DNA of 41,865 nucleotides from CAZJFC01 sp964545245 (GCA_964545245.1 CAZJFC010000009.1:1-41865), one strand, 5' to 3'; shown: positions 14,597-22,346, numbered from the stretch's first letter. Notes: generated by a model not told the origin, from the letters alone. Numbers and translations are program-made.

Positions 14597-15213
14597 ATCA
14601 GAGTCCAGAGTCCAGAGTCCAGAATCCAGAAAATAAAAAAATCTCCTTCTTCCATCCGGCGAGCCTTGTTTGCACTGCGTTCGGTGTCGGGCATATCCGC
14701 CCCGCGCCGGGGACGTGGGGGAGTTTGTTCGGGATAATCCTGTTCGCGGTTATCGTAATAGGCTGGCATTACAGCTTATTGGAGTGTGTAGCTCAGGCGT
14801 GGAACTGGGCGGCCCATGAAACAAAAAAATGCGTTTATGACGATGATGATTTCGAGCTGTATTTTTATGGCGGTTTGCTGGTAACCTTTCTCCTTTCGAT
14901 TTATGCGATAAGGGTTTACCAGAAAAAAACCGGGAAAAGCGACGCGCCGGAAATCGTGATCGATGAGGTTTTTGGGCAGATTCTGGCGATTCTGGTGTTT
15001 GCTTCCATCGCTGATTTTTATAAGATTGATTATGAATTTTCGCCTATACAAACGTTCCTGCTGTTGTTCATAACCTTCCGCCTGTTCGACATACTCAAAC
15101 CCGGCCCTATCGGCTGGCTTGACCGCAAGGTGAAGGGCGCGTGGGGCGTGATGCTGGACGATCTGCTTTCCGGCGTGTTCGCGGGGGTTGCTGCGGCGAT
15201 ACTTGTATTTTGA
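14593..15213 (+). CDS. pgpA: Phosphatidylglycerophosphatase A
   Basis: The 206-residue inner-membrane enzyme dephosphorylates phosphatidylglycerol phosphate. Family motifs are present: GHIRPAPGTWGSLFGI (about 33-48), EIVIDEVFGQILAI (about 120-133) and FRLFDILKPGPIGWLDRKVKGAWGVMLDDLLSGVFAG near the C-terminus. Hydrophobic spans lie at about 42-60, 93-109, 125-142 and 155-170. An acidic stretch (YDDDDFELYF) sits in the second loop. The first 16 residues (NQSPESRVQNPE) are coded by heptad repeats and are nearly the same as the LolD N-terminus, so they are not part of the ancestral enzyme. Confidence 0.93.
   Translation: MNQSPESRVQNPENKKISFFHPASLVCTAFGVGHIRPAPGTWGSLFGIILFAVIVIGWHYSLLECVAQAWNWAAHETKKCVYDDDDFELYFYGGLLVTFLLSIYAIRVYQKKTGKSDAPEIVIDEVFGQILAILVFASIADFYKIDYEFSPIQTFLLLFITFRLFDILKPGPIGWLDRKVKGAWGVMLDDLLSGVFAGVAAAILVF
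14600..14634 (+). repeat. Family E heptads within the pgpA start
   Basis: AGAGTCC occurs three times, then AGAATCC and AGAAAAT, all in register. They overlap codons 3-14 of pgpA. Confidence 0.92.
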
Positions 15214-15244
15214 CTGCGGAAGGAGTATATAATATTATAATATT

Positions 15245-15301
15245 GTCATTCCCGCGGAGGCGGGAATCTTAGCTAAGACCCCCGACTTCTCGGGGGTGAC
15301 A
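15245..15301. repeat. Family B double-hairpin repeat, copy 3
   Basis: ATTCCCGC..GCGGGAAT and ACCCCCGA..TCGGGGGT arms are bounded by GTCA and TGACA. An AT palindrome (about 15226-15244) precedes it. It lies between pgpA and nfu. Confidence 0.9.
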
Positions 15302-15323
15302 AGGAAAATAAGGAATTTTGACC

Positions 15324-15869
15324 ATGTATATCCAGACCGAAGAAACCCCGAACCCTAACGCACTAAAATTCATTCCCGGCGAGGCGGTGCTGAAAACCGG
15401 CACGCTGTTCATCGCCAACCGTGATGATGCTCACCGCTCTCCGCTGGCGCAAACGCTGTTCCGCATCCCTAATGTAGAGGCGGTTTTTCTGGGTAGTGAT
15501 TTTATCACCGTCACCAAATCGGAAGATGCGCGCTGGGAGATTTTGAAGCCGATGATCCTTACCGAGATCATGGATTTTTATGTTTCCGGCAAACAGATCG
15601 AAACGGCTCAAAACGTGGAATCGGTGGAAGAAGAAAAAGACCCGGTCATTCGCCAGATCAAGGAACTTATCGAAACCCGCGTGCGCCCCGCTGTTGCGCA
15701 GGATGGCGGCGATATCATCTATAAAGGTTTCGTGGATGGGGTTGTCCAGCTTGAGCTTCACGGCTCATGCAGCGGATGCCCAAGCTCAACTGCTACGCTG
15801 AAAGACGGTATCGAGAATATGCTCAAGCATTATATCCCGGAAGTCCAGTCGGTTGAGGCGGTGGCTTAA
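15324..15869 (+). CDS. Nfu-type iron-sulfur cluster carrier
   Basis: The 181-residue protein has the two-domain architecture of mitochondrial and alphaproteobacterial Nfu. The N-terminal Nfu domain (about 1-88) starts MYIQTEETPNPNALKFIPG. The C-terminal NifU domain (about 107-181) has IKELIETRVRPAVAQDGGDI and the cluster-binding pair of cysteines in GSCSGCPSS. It carries [4Fe-4S] clusters to target enzymes in the cytoplasm. A TTG at 15318 would add two residues, but the ATG at 15324 has an AGGA at the right distance and matches the family start. Confidence 0.95.
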   Translation: MYIQTEETPNPNALKFIPGEAVLKTGTLFIANRDDAHRSPLAQTLFRIPNVEAVFLGSDFITVTKSEDARWEILKPMILTEIMDFYVSGKQIETAQNVESVEEEKDPVIRQIKELIETRVRPAVAQDGGDIIYKGFVDGVVQLELHGSCSGCPSSTATLKDGIENMLKHYIPEVQSVEAVA

Positions 15870-15887
15870 TCTAACAGCTAAAACGAA

Positions 15888-16562
15888 ATGCAGGCTCCGC
15901 AACAATATCTCCGCAGTTTCGGGCGGAAGAAATCCCGCAGGTTGCGCCCAAATGCCGAAGCGGCAATCACCAGTGTTTTGCCTGAACTCACAATTCGTGA
16001 AATCGCCGACCTGCCGCAAGGCTTTAAGGAAACATGGCTCGAAATCGGCTTTGGCGGCGGGGAGCATCTTATCCATCAGGCAAAAAATAACCCGGATGTG
16101 GGGTTCATCGGCTGTGAGCCGTTCATCAACGGTATGGCGAAACTGTTGCGTGAGATTGAGGAAAATAACCTGAAAAACATCCGCCTGTTCGATGATGATT
16201 TTCGTTTGCTTGCCGAAAAAATGCCTGATGATTCAATTGATAAGGCGTTCATCCTGTTCCCTGACCCGTGGCCGAAGAAAAAGCAGAACAAGCGCCGCCT
16301 TATCCAGAAACCTTTGCTGGATATTCTTGCGCGCATCCTGAAACCGGGTGCTATCTTACGCGTTGCAACTGATGATATGGATTACGCGAAATGGATAATG
16401 ACGCATCTGCTCGCGCGGGATGACTTCACGTGGCTGGCGGAATCAAAGGCGGACTGGCAAACGGTTCCGCCCGACCACACGCTTACGAAATACCAAAAAA
16501 AGGCTTGTGAGGCGGGCAGGATTCCTGTATTCATGCACTTCTCCAAAAAAATCAAAAAATAA
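15888..16562 (+). CDS. trmB: tRNA (guanine-N7)-methyltransferase
   Basis: The 224-residue SAM-dependent enzyme forms m7G46 in tRNA. After a basic N-terminus (RKKSRRLRPNA) comes the SAM-binding LEIGFGGGEHL (about 47-57), then GCEPFINGMAKLL, the family hallmark FPDPWPKKKQNKRRL (about 124-138), and the C-terminal tract TKYQKKACEAGRIPVF. Length is typical. It lies 18 bp after nfu and 12 bp before asd, so the three could be one transcript. The start ATG is supported by the extent of the N-terminal homology only. Confidence 0.96.
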   Translation: MQAPQQYLRSFGRKKSRRLRPNAEAAITSVLPELTIREIADLPQGFKETWLEIGFGGGEHLIHQAKNNPDVGFIGCEPFINGMAKLLREIEENNLKNIRLFDDDFRLLAEKMPDDSIDKAFILFPDPWPKKKQNKRRLIQKPLLDILARILKPGAILRVATDDMDYAKWIMTHLLARDDFTWLAESKADWQTVPPDHTLTKYQKKACEAGRIPVFMHFSKKIKK

Positions 16563-16574
16563 CGGTTTGAGAAA

Positions 16575-17624
16575 ATGACTTACAAAGTTGCAGTTGTCGG
16601 CGCTTCAGGAAATGTCGGGCGCGAAATGTTGAAAACCCTTGCTGAGCGCAAATTCCCGGTGCGGGAAGTGGTGGCGCTTGCCTCCGCGCGTTCTGCCGGC
16701 AAGGAGGTCAGCTTCGGCGACAAGCAGATTTTAAAAATTCAGGACCTCGCTAAATATGATTTCCGCGGCACGGATATTGCGCTTTTCTCGCCGGGCGGCA
16801 AGGTTTCCGCTGAATACGCCCCGAAAGCGGCGGCGGCGGGCTGCGTGGTGATTGATAACACTTCCCATTTCCGCATGGTGGAGGGAATCCCGCTTGTGGT
16901 GCCGGAAGTGAACCCGGAGGCGATTGCCGGATATACCAATAAATTCATCATCGCTAACCCGAACTGCTCAACCATTCAGATGGTGGCGGTGCTGAAACCT
17001 TTGCACGACGCGGCAAAAATCAAGCGCGTGGTGGTTTCGACCTACCAGTCGGTTTCCGGCGCGGGCAAGGAAGGTATGGACGAGCTTTATGACCAGACAA
17101 AAGCAAGTTATATGGCAGACAAAAAGCCGCCGCAAAAATTCCAGAAACGCATAGCTTTCAACCTGATCCCGCAAATCGACGTGTTCATGGATGACGGCTA
17201 TACCAAGGAAGAATGGAAAATGATCCATGAAACCAAGAAAATCCTCGCTTCGGATATTCTCCTCACCGCAACCTGCGTGCGCGTGCCGGTGTTTGTCGGC
17301 CACTCGGAATCAATCAACATCGAGTTTGAGAATGAGATCAGCGTGAATGAAGTGCATAAAATCCTCTCTAAAGCTCCGGGTATTTCCGTTTATGATAAAC
17401 CGGGGGAAGTGGGCGGTTATGTTACCCCGATAGAATCTGCCGGTGAGGATGCAGTTTTCGTTTCGCGCATCCGTAAGGATGAAACCGTGAAGAACGGTAT
17501 CAACCTCTGGGTTGTGGCGGATAATTTACGCAAAGGCGCAGCGCTCAACGCGGTGCAGATCGCGGAGCATCTGGTGGAGAATTATAAGCTGGTGCCAAGC
17601 AGCGAGAATTTAGCGGTTAATTAA
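16575..17624 (+). CDS. asd: Aspartate-semialdehyde dehydrogenase
   Basis: The 349-residue enzyme makes aspartate semialdehyde for lysine/diaminopimelate, threonine and methionine synthesis. The NADP-binding GASGNVGREML lies at 9-19, the catalytic cysteine Cys131 in NPNCSTIQM, and the substrate-contact VSTYQSVSGAGKEGM at about 154-168. A later TATCVRVPVFVGHSE carries the conserved active-site histidine. The size and organisation fit the family. The ATG at 16575 follows a GGTTTGAGAAA leader. The stop is followed within a few bases by the inverted repeat that opens mosaic element 2. Confidence 0.96.
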   Translation: MTYKVAVVGASGNVGREMLKTLAERKFPVREVVALASARSAGKEVSFGDKQILKIQDLAKYDFRGTDIALFSPGGKVSAEYAPKAAAAGCVVIDNTSHFRMVEGIPLVVPEVNPEAIAGYTNKFIIANPNCSTIQMVAVLKPLHDAAKIKRVVVSTYQSVSGAGKEGMDELYDQTKASYMADKKPPQKFQKRIAFNLIPQIDVFMDDGYTKEEWKMIHETKKILASDILLTATCVRVPVFVGHSESINIEFENEISVNEVHKILSKAPGISVYDKPGEVGGYVTPIESAGEDAVFVSRIRKDETVKNGINLWVVADNLRKGAALNAVQIAEHLVENYKLVPSSENLAVN

Positions 17625-17661
17625 TTTTTTTGCCCCCGTGCGGCGTTGCTGCGCCTTTTTA

Positions 17662-17689
17662 GGTGACGGGTGACAGGGAACAGGTCACA
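17662..17689. repeat. Family E heptads
   Basis: Units GGTGACG, GGTGACA, GGGAACA, GGTCACA are in 7-base register, followed by GGG. Confidence 0.8.
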
Positions 17690-17854
17690 GGGTTTTCTAC
17701 TCCCTCTCCCGCTTGCGGGGGAGGGTCGGGGTGGGGGCATACTCAGGGCTGGCGGCTCCTGCCTCGCTCCCCTCGCTGTTATCCCCATGATTTTTATCAG
17801 TAGATATTTTATTATGCAAAAAGTCTCCTGACTTTTTGCCGAAACCCCAATGTT

Positions 17855-17904
17855 ATGGATTCCGGATATTTTTCCCTGCTGGTAAAAATTCCGGAATGAC
17901 GAAT
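17855..17904. repeat. Family A palindromic repeat, copy 4
   Basis: TTCCGGATATTTTT and AAAAATTCCGGAA arms surround CCCTGCTGG, followed by TGACGAAT. It has the same orientation as copy 1. Confidence 0.85.
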
Positions 17905-17952
17905 GGAGGAGGGGAGGCGCAGCAACGCCGCACGGGGACAAAAAAATCCCAC

Positions 17953-17980
17953 AAAAAACCCCGCCGGGAAGCGGGGTTTT
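17953..17980 (-). terminator. Rho-independent terminator of rpmG
   Basis: Read on the minus strand, CCCCGC and GCGGGG form a 6-bp GC stem around a 6-base loop, with AAAA before and TTTTTT after. It lies about 20 bp past the rpmG stop codon. Confidence 0.88.
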
Positions 17981-18001
17981 AAAAATCTCTGAATAAAAGA
18001 A

Positions 18002-18169
18002 TTACTTCAGTTTTTCTTCTTTGAACTCTACGTGTTTTCTGGCAACCGGGTCATATTTTTTGAATGACAGCTTGTTCGGGTAACGCTTCGGGTTGCGCTT
18101 TTTAACGTAGAAAAAACCGGTATCAGCAGTGCTGACGAGTTTAACCAATAATGCGTCTTTTTTAGCCAT
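18002..18169 (-). CDS. rpmG: 50S ribosomal protein L33
   Basis: The 55-residue protein begins MAKKDALLVKLVSTADTG and continues FFYVKKRNPKRYPNKLSFKK, ending HVEFKEEKLK. This is the gram-negative L33 pattern without the zinc-binding cysteine pairs, and length is normal. GAGG lies six to seven bases before the ATG. A good sigma70-like promoter (18211-18239) and a terminator (17953-17980) frame it as a single-gene transcription unit between asd and an acyltransferase gene on the other strand. Confidence 0.97.
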   Translation of the reverse strand: MAKKDALLVKLVSTADTGFFYVKKRNPKRYPNKLSFKKYDPVARKHVEFKEEKLK

Positions 18170-18210
18170 AAAGCCTCGGTGATCCTTATCTTATTAATTT
18201 TGTGGCGTGG

Positions 18211-18239
18211 TTTCTAGCTTAAGCCACGGGCTTTGTCAA
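18211..18239 (-). promoter_or_regulatory. Sigma70-like promoter of rpmG
   Basis: On the minus strand TTGACA (18234-18239) is followed by 17 bases and TAGAAA (18211-18216). The -35 is perfect and the spacing ideal. The leader would be about 40 bases. Confidence 0.75.
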
Positions 18240-18548
18240 CAACAACTTGTTGGGCTTCTGGCTTTAGCCGCAGCTTGTTGCATTAATTATAGGTATTTTT
18301 TATCAACCCTGCGGAGAAATAATTCTTTACATTTTACAGTGCGTCTTTGATAATAACCAACGGAACCGCGTTGGTTCCGGGGCGTCGAAACCCCTTGTAA
18401 ATTGCGATTTAGTGGATCGTTAAAGCACTCTCCGACCTGGTCGGGGAGGCGTAGGCGTATACAACAGGCCATCTGGCTAAAGGCTTGCGCGAACCTTTCA
18501 ATTTACAGGTTTTTCGAACTCCCCGACATCAAGGAAGGGGAATAAGAT
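18240..18548. other. Hairpin-rich gap of unknown function
   Basis: No convincing ORF is present. Several complementary segments occur: ACCAACG/CGTTGGT (about 18356-18376), GGGGcgtcgaaaCCCC (about 18379-18394), CTCC..GGGGAG around GACCTGGTC (about 18428-18448), and TGTAAATTG (about 18396) against CAATTTACA (about 18499) enclosing the latter. This could be a structured leader of the acyltransferase gene or a small RNA, but it matches no RNA family I recognise (not tmRNA, 4.5S or RNase P). Confidence 0.4.
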
Positions 18549-19190
18549 ATGTTCAAAATGTTCAGGCCGGAAAGGGTTAAGGGAAACCTCAAGCACGAAG
18601 ACTGTATATCCCTTAACGACGCATATGTATTCGGTGAGTGTGAAGTCGGCAAATTTTCTTATTTCGGGAATAACTGCACCCTGCATTTTGCCAATGTGGG
18701 AAGGTTTTGCTCGGTTGGGCATAACGTAACGATAGGCGCGCCGGAACATCCCGTGTATTTTATATCTTCCAGCCCTTTTACCATATCAGGCAGGAATGTG
18801 CTGAGTAACTATGCCGAGTTTGAAACAATCCAGAAAAAGAATAAATGGACGGTGAACAGGAAGGTGACCAATATCGGGCATGATGTCTGGATAGGCAATA
18901 ATGTGGTGATAAAAAAAGGCATAACCATAGGAACGGGAGCCATAATCGGAGCAAATGCAATGGTTACAAAGGATGTCCCGCCTTATGCCATAATGGGAGG
19001 AGTTCCGGCAAGGGTGATAAAACACCGGTTCAAACCGGAAATCTGCCGGGAACTGCTCAAATCCGAATGGTGGGAAAAAGACCTGAGCGGAATAAGTGAT
19101 GAGGCCATCCGCGACCCAAAAAAGTTCCTTAAGGAAATACAGGGGCGAAAACCCTTCAGATTCTCTTTCAGGAAACAACATTCTGGTTGA
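18549..19190 (+). CDS. Left-handed beta-helix acyltransferase (Vat/WbbJ-like)
   Basis: The 213-residue protein is a hexapeptide-repeat O-acetyltransferase. The repeats run through residues about 20-60 (FGECEVGKFSYFGNNCTL, VGRFCSVGHNVTIG), followed by EHPVYFISSSPF, whose histidine and loop resemble the catalytic region of the xenobiotic and polysaccharide acetyltransferase group. The second repeat block is IGHDVWIGNNVVIKKGITIGTGAIIGANAMVTKDVPPYAIMGGVPARVIKHRF (split here only by description, residues about 100-155). The acceptor is unknown, probably a sugar or surface polysaccharide. GGAAGGGG precedes the ATG. It is AT-rich and sits alone, so may have been acquired. Confidence 0.88.
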   Translation: MFKMFRPERVKGNLKHEDCISLNDAYVFGECEVGKFSYFGNNCTLHFANVGRFCSVGHNVTIGAPEHPVYFISSSPFTISGRNVLSNYAEFETIQKKNKWTVNRKVTNIGHDVWIGNNVVIKKGITIGTGAIIGANAMVTKDVPPYAIMGGVPARVIKHRFKPEICRELLKSEWWEKDLSGISDEAIRDPKKFLKEIQGRKPFRFSFRKQHSG

Positions 19191-19247
19191 CGCTTCATGG
19201 GTTGCGGTATACCGATTATGCGTTAACAGTTTTTACCAGAAGCGCAT

Positions 19248-20468
19248 ATGAAACTTTCGCAATATCTTCTCCCGGTCATCAAGGAAAACCCGCAGGAAGC
19301 GCAGATCGTTTCCCACCGCCTGATGCTCCGCGCGGGGATGATACGCCAGCTCAATGCGGGGATTTATAACTGGCTGCCGCTTGGCCTTCGCGTGCTGCAA
19401 AAAGTTGAGGATATCGTGCGCGAGGAAATGGATGCGATCGGGGGGCTGGAAGTGCTGATGCCGACCATGCAGCCTGCCGAATTATGGCAGGAATCCGGGC
19501 GTTATGAAGCTTACGGCAAGGAAATGCTGCGTATTAAAGACCGTCATGACCGCGATATGCTCTTTGGCCCGACCGCCGAGGAAGTTGTAACCGATATTTT
19601 CCGCCAGAGTTGCAAATCATATAAAGACCTGCCGAAAATTATTTATAACATCCAGTGGAAGTTCCGCGACGAGGTGCGCCCGCGTTTCGGCGTTATGCGT
19701 GGCCGCGAATTCCTGATGAAAGATTCTTACAGCTTCGATATTGACGAAGAAGCGGCAAAAGTGAGCTATTACAAACATCATGCCGCATACCTAAAAATCT
19801 TTGAGCGGATAGGTTTAAAAGCGGTTCCCGTGCGGGCGAATACCGGGCCGATCGGCGGTGATTTGAGCCATGAGTTCCACATTATTGCGCAAACCGGTGA
19901 ATCGGCGCTTTATTATACGGATGATTTCTCCTATGCGATGGCGGATGAAATGCACGACCCGGCAAAAGCCCCGGAAGGCGTGAAAGAAGCCCGTGGGATT
20001 GAAGTCGGGCATATTTTCTATTTCGGCGATAAATACTCAAAAGCCATGAACGCGAAGCTGCAAGGCAAGGACGGCAAGGAGATCTTCCCACAGATGGGTT
20101 CATACGGTATCGGCGTTTCCCGTATTGTCGGGGCGATAATCGAGGCCAGCCATGACGATTTAGGCATTATCTGGCCGGAGGCGGTTGCGCCTTATAAAGT
20201 TGGCTTGATTAATATTAAACCGGGCGATGCCGCGACAGATAAGATTTGTGATGAGATTTACGCGAAACTGCCAAGCGTGTTATATGACGAGCGTGAAGGG
20301 GCAGGGGCAGGCGCAAAATTTGCAACGATGGATTTAATCGGCCTGCCTTGGCAACTCGCAGTCGGCCCGCGCGGCGCAGCGGCGGGAACTGTCGAGCTTA
20401 AAAACCGCAAAAGCGGCGAGAAGCAGGAAGTTTCTGTGGAAGCGGCGCTCGCCCGCGTGCTTGGGTAA
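19248..20468 (+). CDS. proS: Proline-tRNA ligase (short type)
   Basis: The 406-residue class II synthetase charges tRNA-Pro. Class II motifs are visible: an N-terminal RLMLRAGMIRQLNAGIYNWLPLGLRVL (motif 1), FRDEVRPRFGVMRGREFLMKDSYSFD (motif 2), and GSYGIGVSRIVGAIIE (motif 3). An anticodon-binding domain fills the C-terminal about 95 residues. It lacks the roughly 180-residue editing insertion of the E. coli type, as is usual in alphaproteobacteria. The start ATG at 19248 matches the family N-terminus (MKLSQYLLP), but the ribosome site is weak. Confidence 0.96.
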   Translation: MKLSQYLLPVIKENPQEAQIVSHRLMLRAGMIRQLNAGIYNWLPLGLRVLQKVEDIVREEMDAIGGLEVLMPTMQPAELWQESGRYEAYGKEMLRIKDRHDRDMLFGPTAEEVVTDIFRQSCKSYKDLPKIIYNIQWKFRDEVRPRFGVMRGREFLMKDSYSFDIDEEAAKVSYYKHHAAYLKIFERIGLKAVPVRANTGPIGGDLSHEFHIIAQTGESALYYTDDFSYAMADEMHDPAKAPEGVKEARGIEVGHIFYFGDKYSKAMNAKLQGKDGKEIFPQMGSYGIGVSRIVGAIIEASHDDLGIIWPEAVAPYKVGLINIKPGDAATDKICDEIYAKLPSVLYDEREGAGAGAKFATMDLIGLPWQLAVGPRGAAAGTVELKNRKSGEKQEVSVEAALARVLG

Positions 20469-20542
20469 GTTTCTAACCAATTGAAATAATTCTAGATAAT
20501 CGCTTTGTAAGCCGCTATAGTGCTCCATACTCAACAAATGGG

Positions 20543-20884
20543 ATGGTTATGGGAAGGAACTGGGGCGAACAGGCGGATTACAGGGGAAGCTTGCCGGACG
20601 GCAAAAAACCGGGATGGGTGGCAACCGTTTCAAGATGGGCATTCGGTGCGTTGACGGCTTTTGGGTTATATCACGTTGCCACGACCATTAATGAAAAACC
20701 ACCTGAAGGAAAAAATTCCGCACCGGAAAATATTCCTTCTGAAGCTGAGAATGATGCTGCCAAAGCATCTTCGGTTCAATCCCAAGAAATAGCTCTACCA
20801 AACCACACAAAAAATTTTGAACCTTCAAATGGTTATGCTCAAGATGCGCTGAGTCCGCGCGGTTCCACAAAATTAGACCGTTAA
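20543..20884 (+). CDS. Small single-span protein (113 aa), unknown function
   Basis: No family was recognised. A hydrophilic N-terminus (GRNWGEQADYRGSLPDG) leads to a probable membrane span at about 31-49 (ATVSRWAFGALTAFGLYHV), and the remaining 60 residues are polar, disordered-looking and rich in Pro, Ser, Glu and Asn. Two starts, ATG 20543 and ATG 20549, are three codons apart. It follows proS on the same strand and precedes the putative metalloprotease gene. A TATAGT box near 20515 could be a -10 element. It may be lineage-specific. Confidence 0.55.
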   Translation: MVMGRNWGEQADYRGSLPDGKKPGWVATVSRWAFGALTAFGLYHVATTINEKPPEGKNSAPENIPSEAENDAAKASSVQSQEIALPNHTKNFEPSNGYAQDALSPRGSTKLDR

Positions 20885-21018
20885 AATATTGTTGGATGAA
20901 TCTGGTGAGGGAAATGCAACACAGTGTGCAAATAAACCTCTTTTGGCAAAATTCAGGTCGATAAAAGTTCCAATCAGGATGCTCCCTTACTAAAGGGAAG
21001 GCCCCTCCAATTTACTAC

Positions 21019-22119
21019 TTGAATTACGACAAAGACCAACAACCAAAAATGACCAGCCTACATCCACAATTCTATTTTGAACTGACCAGTCAGACACGCG
21101 CCTTTATGCCGGAAAACCAGGTTTATGAGCGTGTGCGTAATATCCCCAAGGATAAGATGAATTACAACGAGAAGACTTTAATGCTTGCTTGCGGGCAGCT
21201 TAAAATCCTTCGTGAGCGCCACCCGGAACTTATTTATGCGTTTGAAACTTCCGGCAACAGCATCCAGTTTTATTCATATAAAAAAGTCCTCCCCGAAATC
21301 GCGCAGAGCGATATTGCCAATTTCTGGCACAACGCAAACGGTATAAACAAGCGCCCCGGCCTTGAAAAGCTGCGCTCAGGCTGCATTACAATCAATACCG
21401 ATAGCAGGCAGGCGCATGACTCGGAAATATTGCAGACTGCCGAGATCGAGGATTTCCTCGGCCACAGGAATGATTTGAAACTACACGCGCATAAAATGTT
21501 CACCGTGCATGAGCTTGCGCATTTCGCCGATGATATAATTAACCTCAACGGCAAAAAGCCGAACAGCTCCAGTATATTGTTCACCCATATGCTGAGAATG
21601 GACAGGCAGCTTTCCGGCAGGAAAAGCCTTGGCGCGGCTTTATATAAGGCGGCTTCCGGTAATGATGCTTATAACGATTCCGAGGAACTGATTCAGCGCG
21701 AGGTGTTTGCCGGAGNNNNNNNNNNCTCCGGCGCGGAAACCAATGTTTCGCCGATATTGTTCCGCTATTTCGAGAAAATCACTGATCTGCAGCTTCGCAT
21801 CCTGTGCGCGGATGCTGATGATTCAATAAAGCAGGGGCGCTTGGCCATTATTGCCGACGTGCTTTATGATAAATACCTGTTCCACTCAATGGCCACCCGC
21901 GAGGAAACTGATTTTTTTGCCGAAGTGGACAGGTGGGCGCCGGAAGAAGTCTGGGGCAGGGAGCAGATGAAAGAGCTGTACCGCGCAGCCCAGCAGGTTT
22001 ATAACCGCATTGTTGACACAACGCTGGTGGTTATCAAAGACCGCATCCGTCAGGCGGAAAAAGGCTCCGGGAAGTACCAATCATCCGAATCGCAATATGT
22101 GGCTTATTCTTCTTATTAA
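21019..22119 (+). CDS. Putative zinc metalloprotease (HExxH), interrupted by an assembly gap
   Basis: About 366 residues, unknown family. The centre contains VHELAHFADD with HELAH at residues 164-168 (21508-21522), the zinc-binding HExxH form. Sixty residues later NDSEELIQREVFAG (about 219-232) supplies glutamates such as Glu228 that could be the third ligand, as in gluzincins with a C-terminal ExFA helix. The protein has no signal peptide. The 10-N gap interrupts the frame just after this helix, and the downstream frame reads on sensibly to a stop. The start is a TTG at 21019 or the ATG at 21049 (MTSLHPQFYF). The activity is inference from the motif. Confidence 0.6.
   Translation: MNYDKDQQPKMTSLHPQFYFELTSQTRAFMPENQVYERVRNIPKDKMNYNEKTLMLACGQLKILRERHPELIYAFETSGNSIQFYSYKKVLPEIAQSDIANFWHNANGINKRPGLEKLRSGCITINTDSRQAHDSEILQTAEIEDFLGHRNDLKLHAHKMFTVHELAHFADDIINLNGKKPNSSSILFTHMLRMDRQLSGRKSLGAALYKAASGNDAYNDSEELIQREVFAGXXXXSGAETNVSPILFRYFEKITDLQLRILCADADDSIKQGRLAIIADVLYDKYLFHSMATREETDFFAEVDRWAPEEVWGREQMKELYRAAQQVYNRIVDTTLVVIKDRIRQAEKGSGKYQSSESQYVAYSSY
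21716..21725. other. Assembly gap (10 N)
   Basis: Ten undetermined bases join two contigs inside the metalloprotease gene. The flanks are GCCGGAG and CTCCGGC, an inverted pair. The real gap length is unknown. Confidence 0.98.
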
Positions 22120-22146
22120 GTCATTAGTTATTAGTCATTGGTCATT
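22119..22146. repeat. Family E heptads
   Basis: Units AGTCATT, AGTTATT, AGTCATT, GGTCATT are in register, starting at the stop codon of the metalloprotease gene and running into a family C element. Confidence 0.9.
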
Positions 22147-22150
22147 AGGA

Positions 22151-22260
22151 CACCTCCCCCATCCCCTCCTGATAGGAGGGGTGAAGAAGATATTTCCCTC
22201 CTGATAGGAGGGGAGAATTGTAACTCCCTCTCCTATCAGGAGAGGGTTGGGGTGAGGTGC
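22151..22260. repeat. Family C multi-hairpin repeat, 110-bp full form, copy 4
   Basis: It differs from 9631-9740 at about two positions, both in the GTGAAGAAGAT segment. It too is preceded by heptads. After it comes TTTGTGA, TTTGTGG and an ACCGTTCAGGAGAGCG palindrome near 22285-22300. The gap to lolC (22261-22346) shows no gene. Confidence 0.92.
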
Positions 22261-22346
22261 TCTTTTTGTGATTTGTGGTTGATAACCGTTCAGGAGAGCG
22301 AAATAAATAATCTTGAGATGTTTTCCGTTTCGTTTAGTTTAGCGAA

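Larger units (their letters stand above)
17631..17940. repeat. Mosaic repeat element 2 bounded by inverted TGCCCCCGTGCGGC ends
   Basis: Edges are TGCCCCCGTGCGGCGTTGCT (from 17631) and its near-exact complement ending at 17940. Inside lie heptads (17662-17689), a short family C hairpin (17699-17736), a GGCTCCTGCCTCGCTC stretch shared with element 1, a deleted reverse copy of the triple hairpin (about 17783-17850) and a family A palindrome (17855-17904). No gene is present. Confidence 0.82.

Noticed and set aside
17621..17941. 106-aa minus-strand ORF within mosaic element 2
   Set aside because: It is made of repeat modules (GC-rich hairpin and inverted ends).
18287..18472. 61-aa minus-strand ORF in the gap before the acyltransferase
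   Set aside because: The region is dominated by hairpins, and the peptide has no recognisable features.
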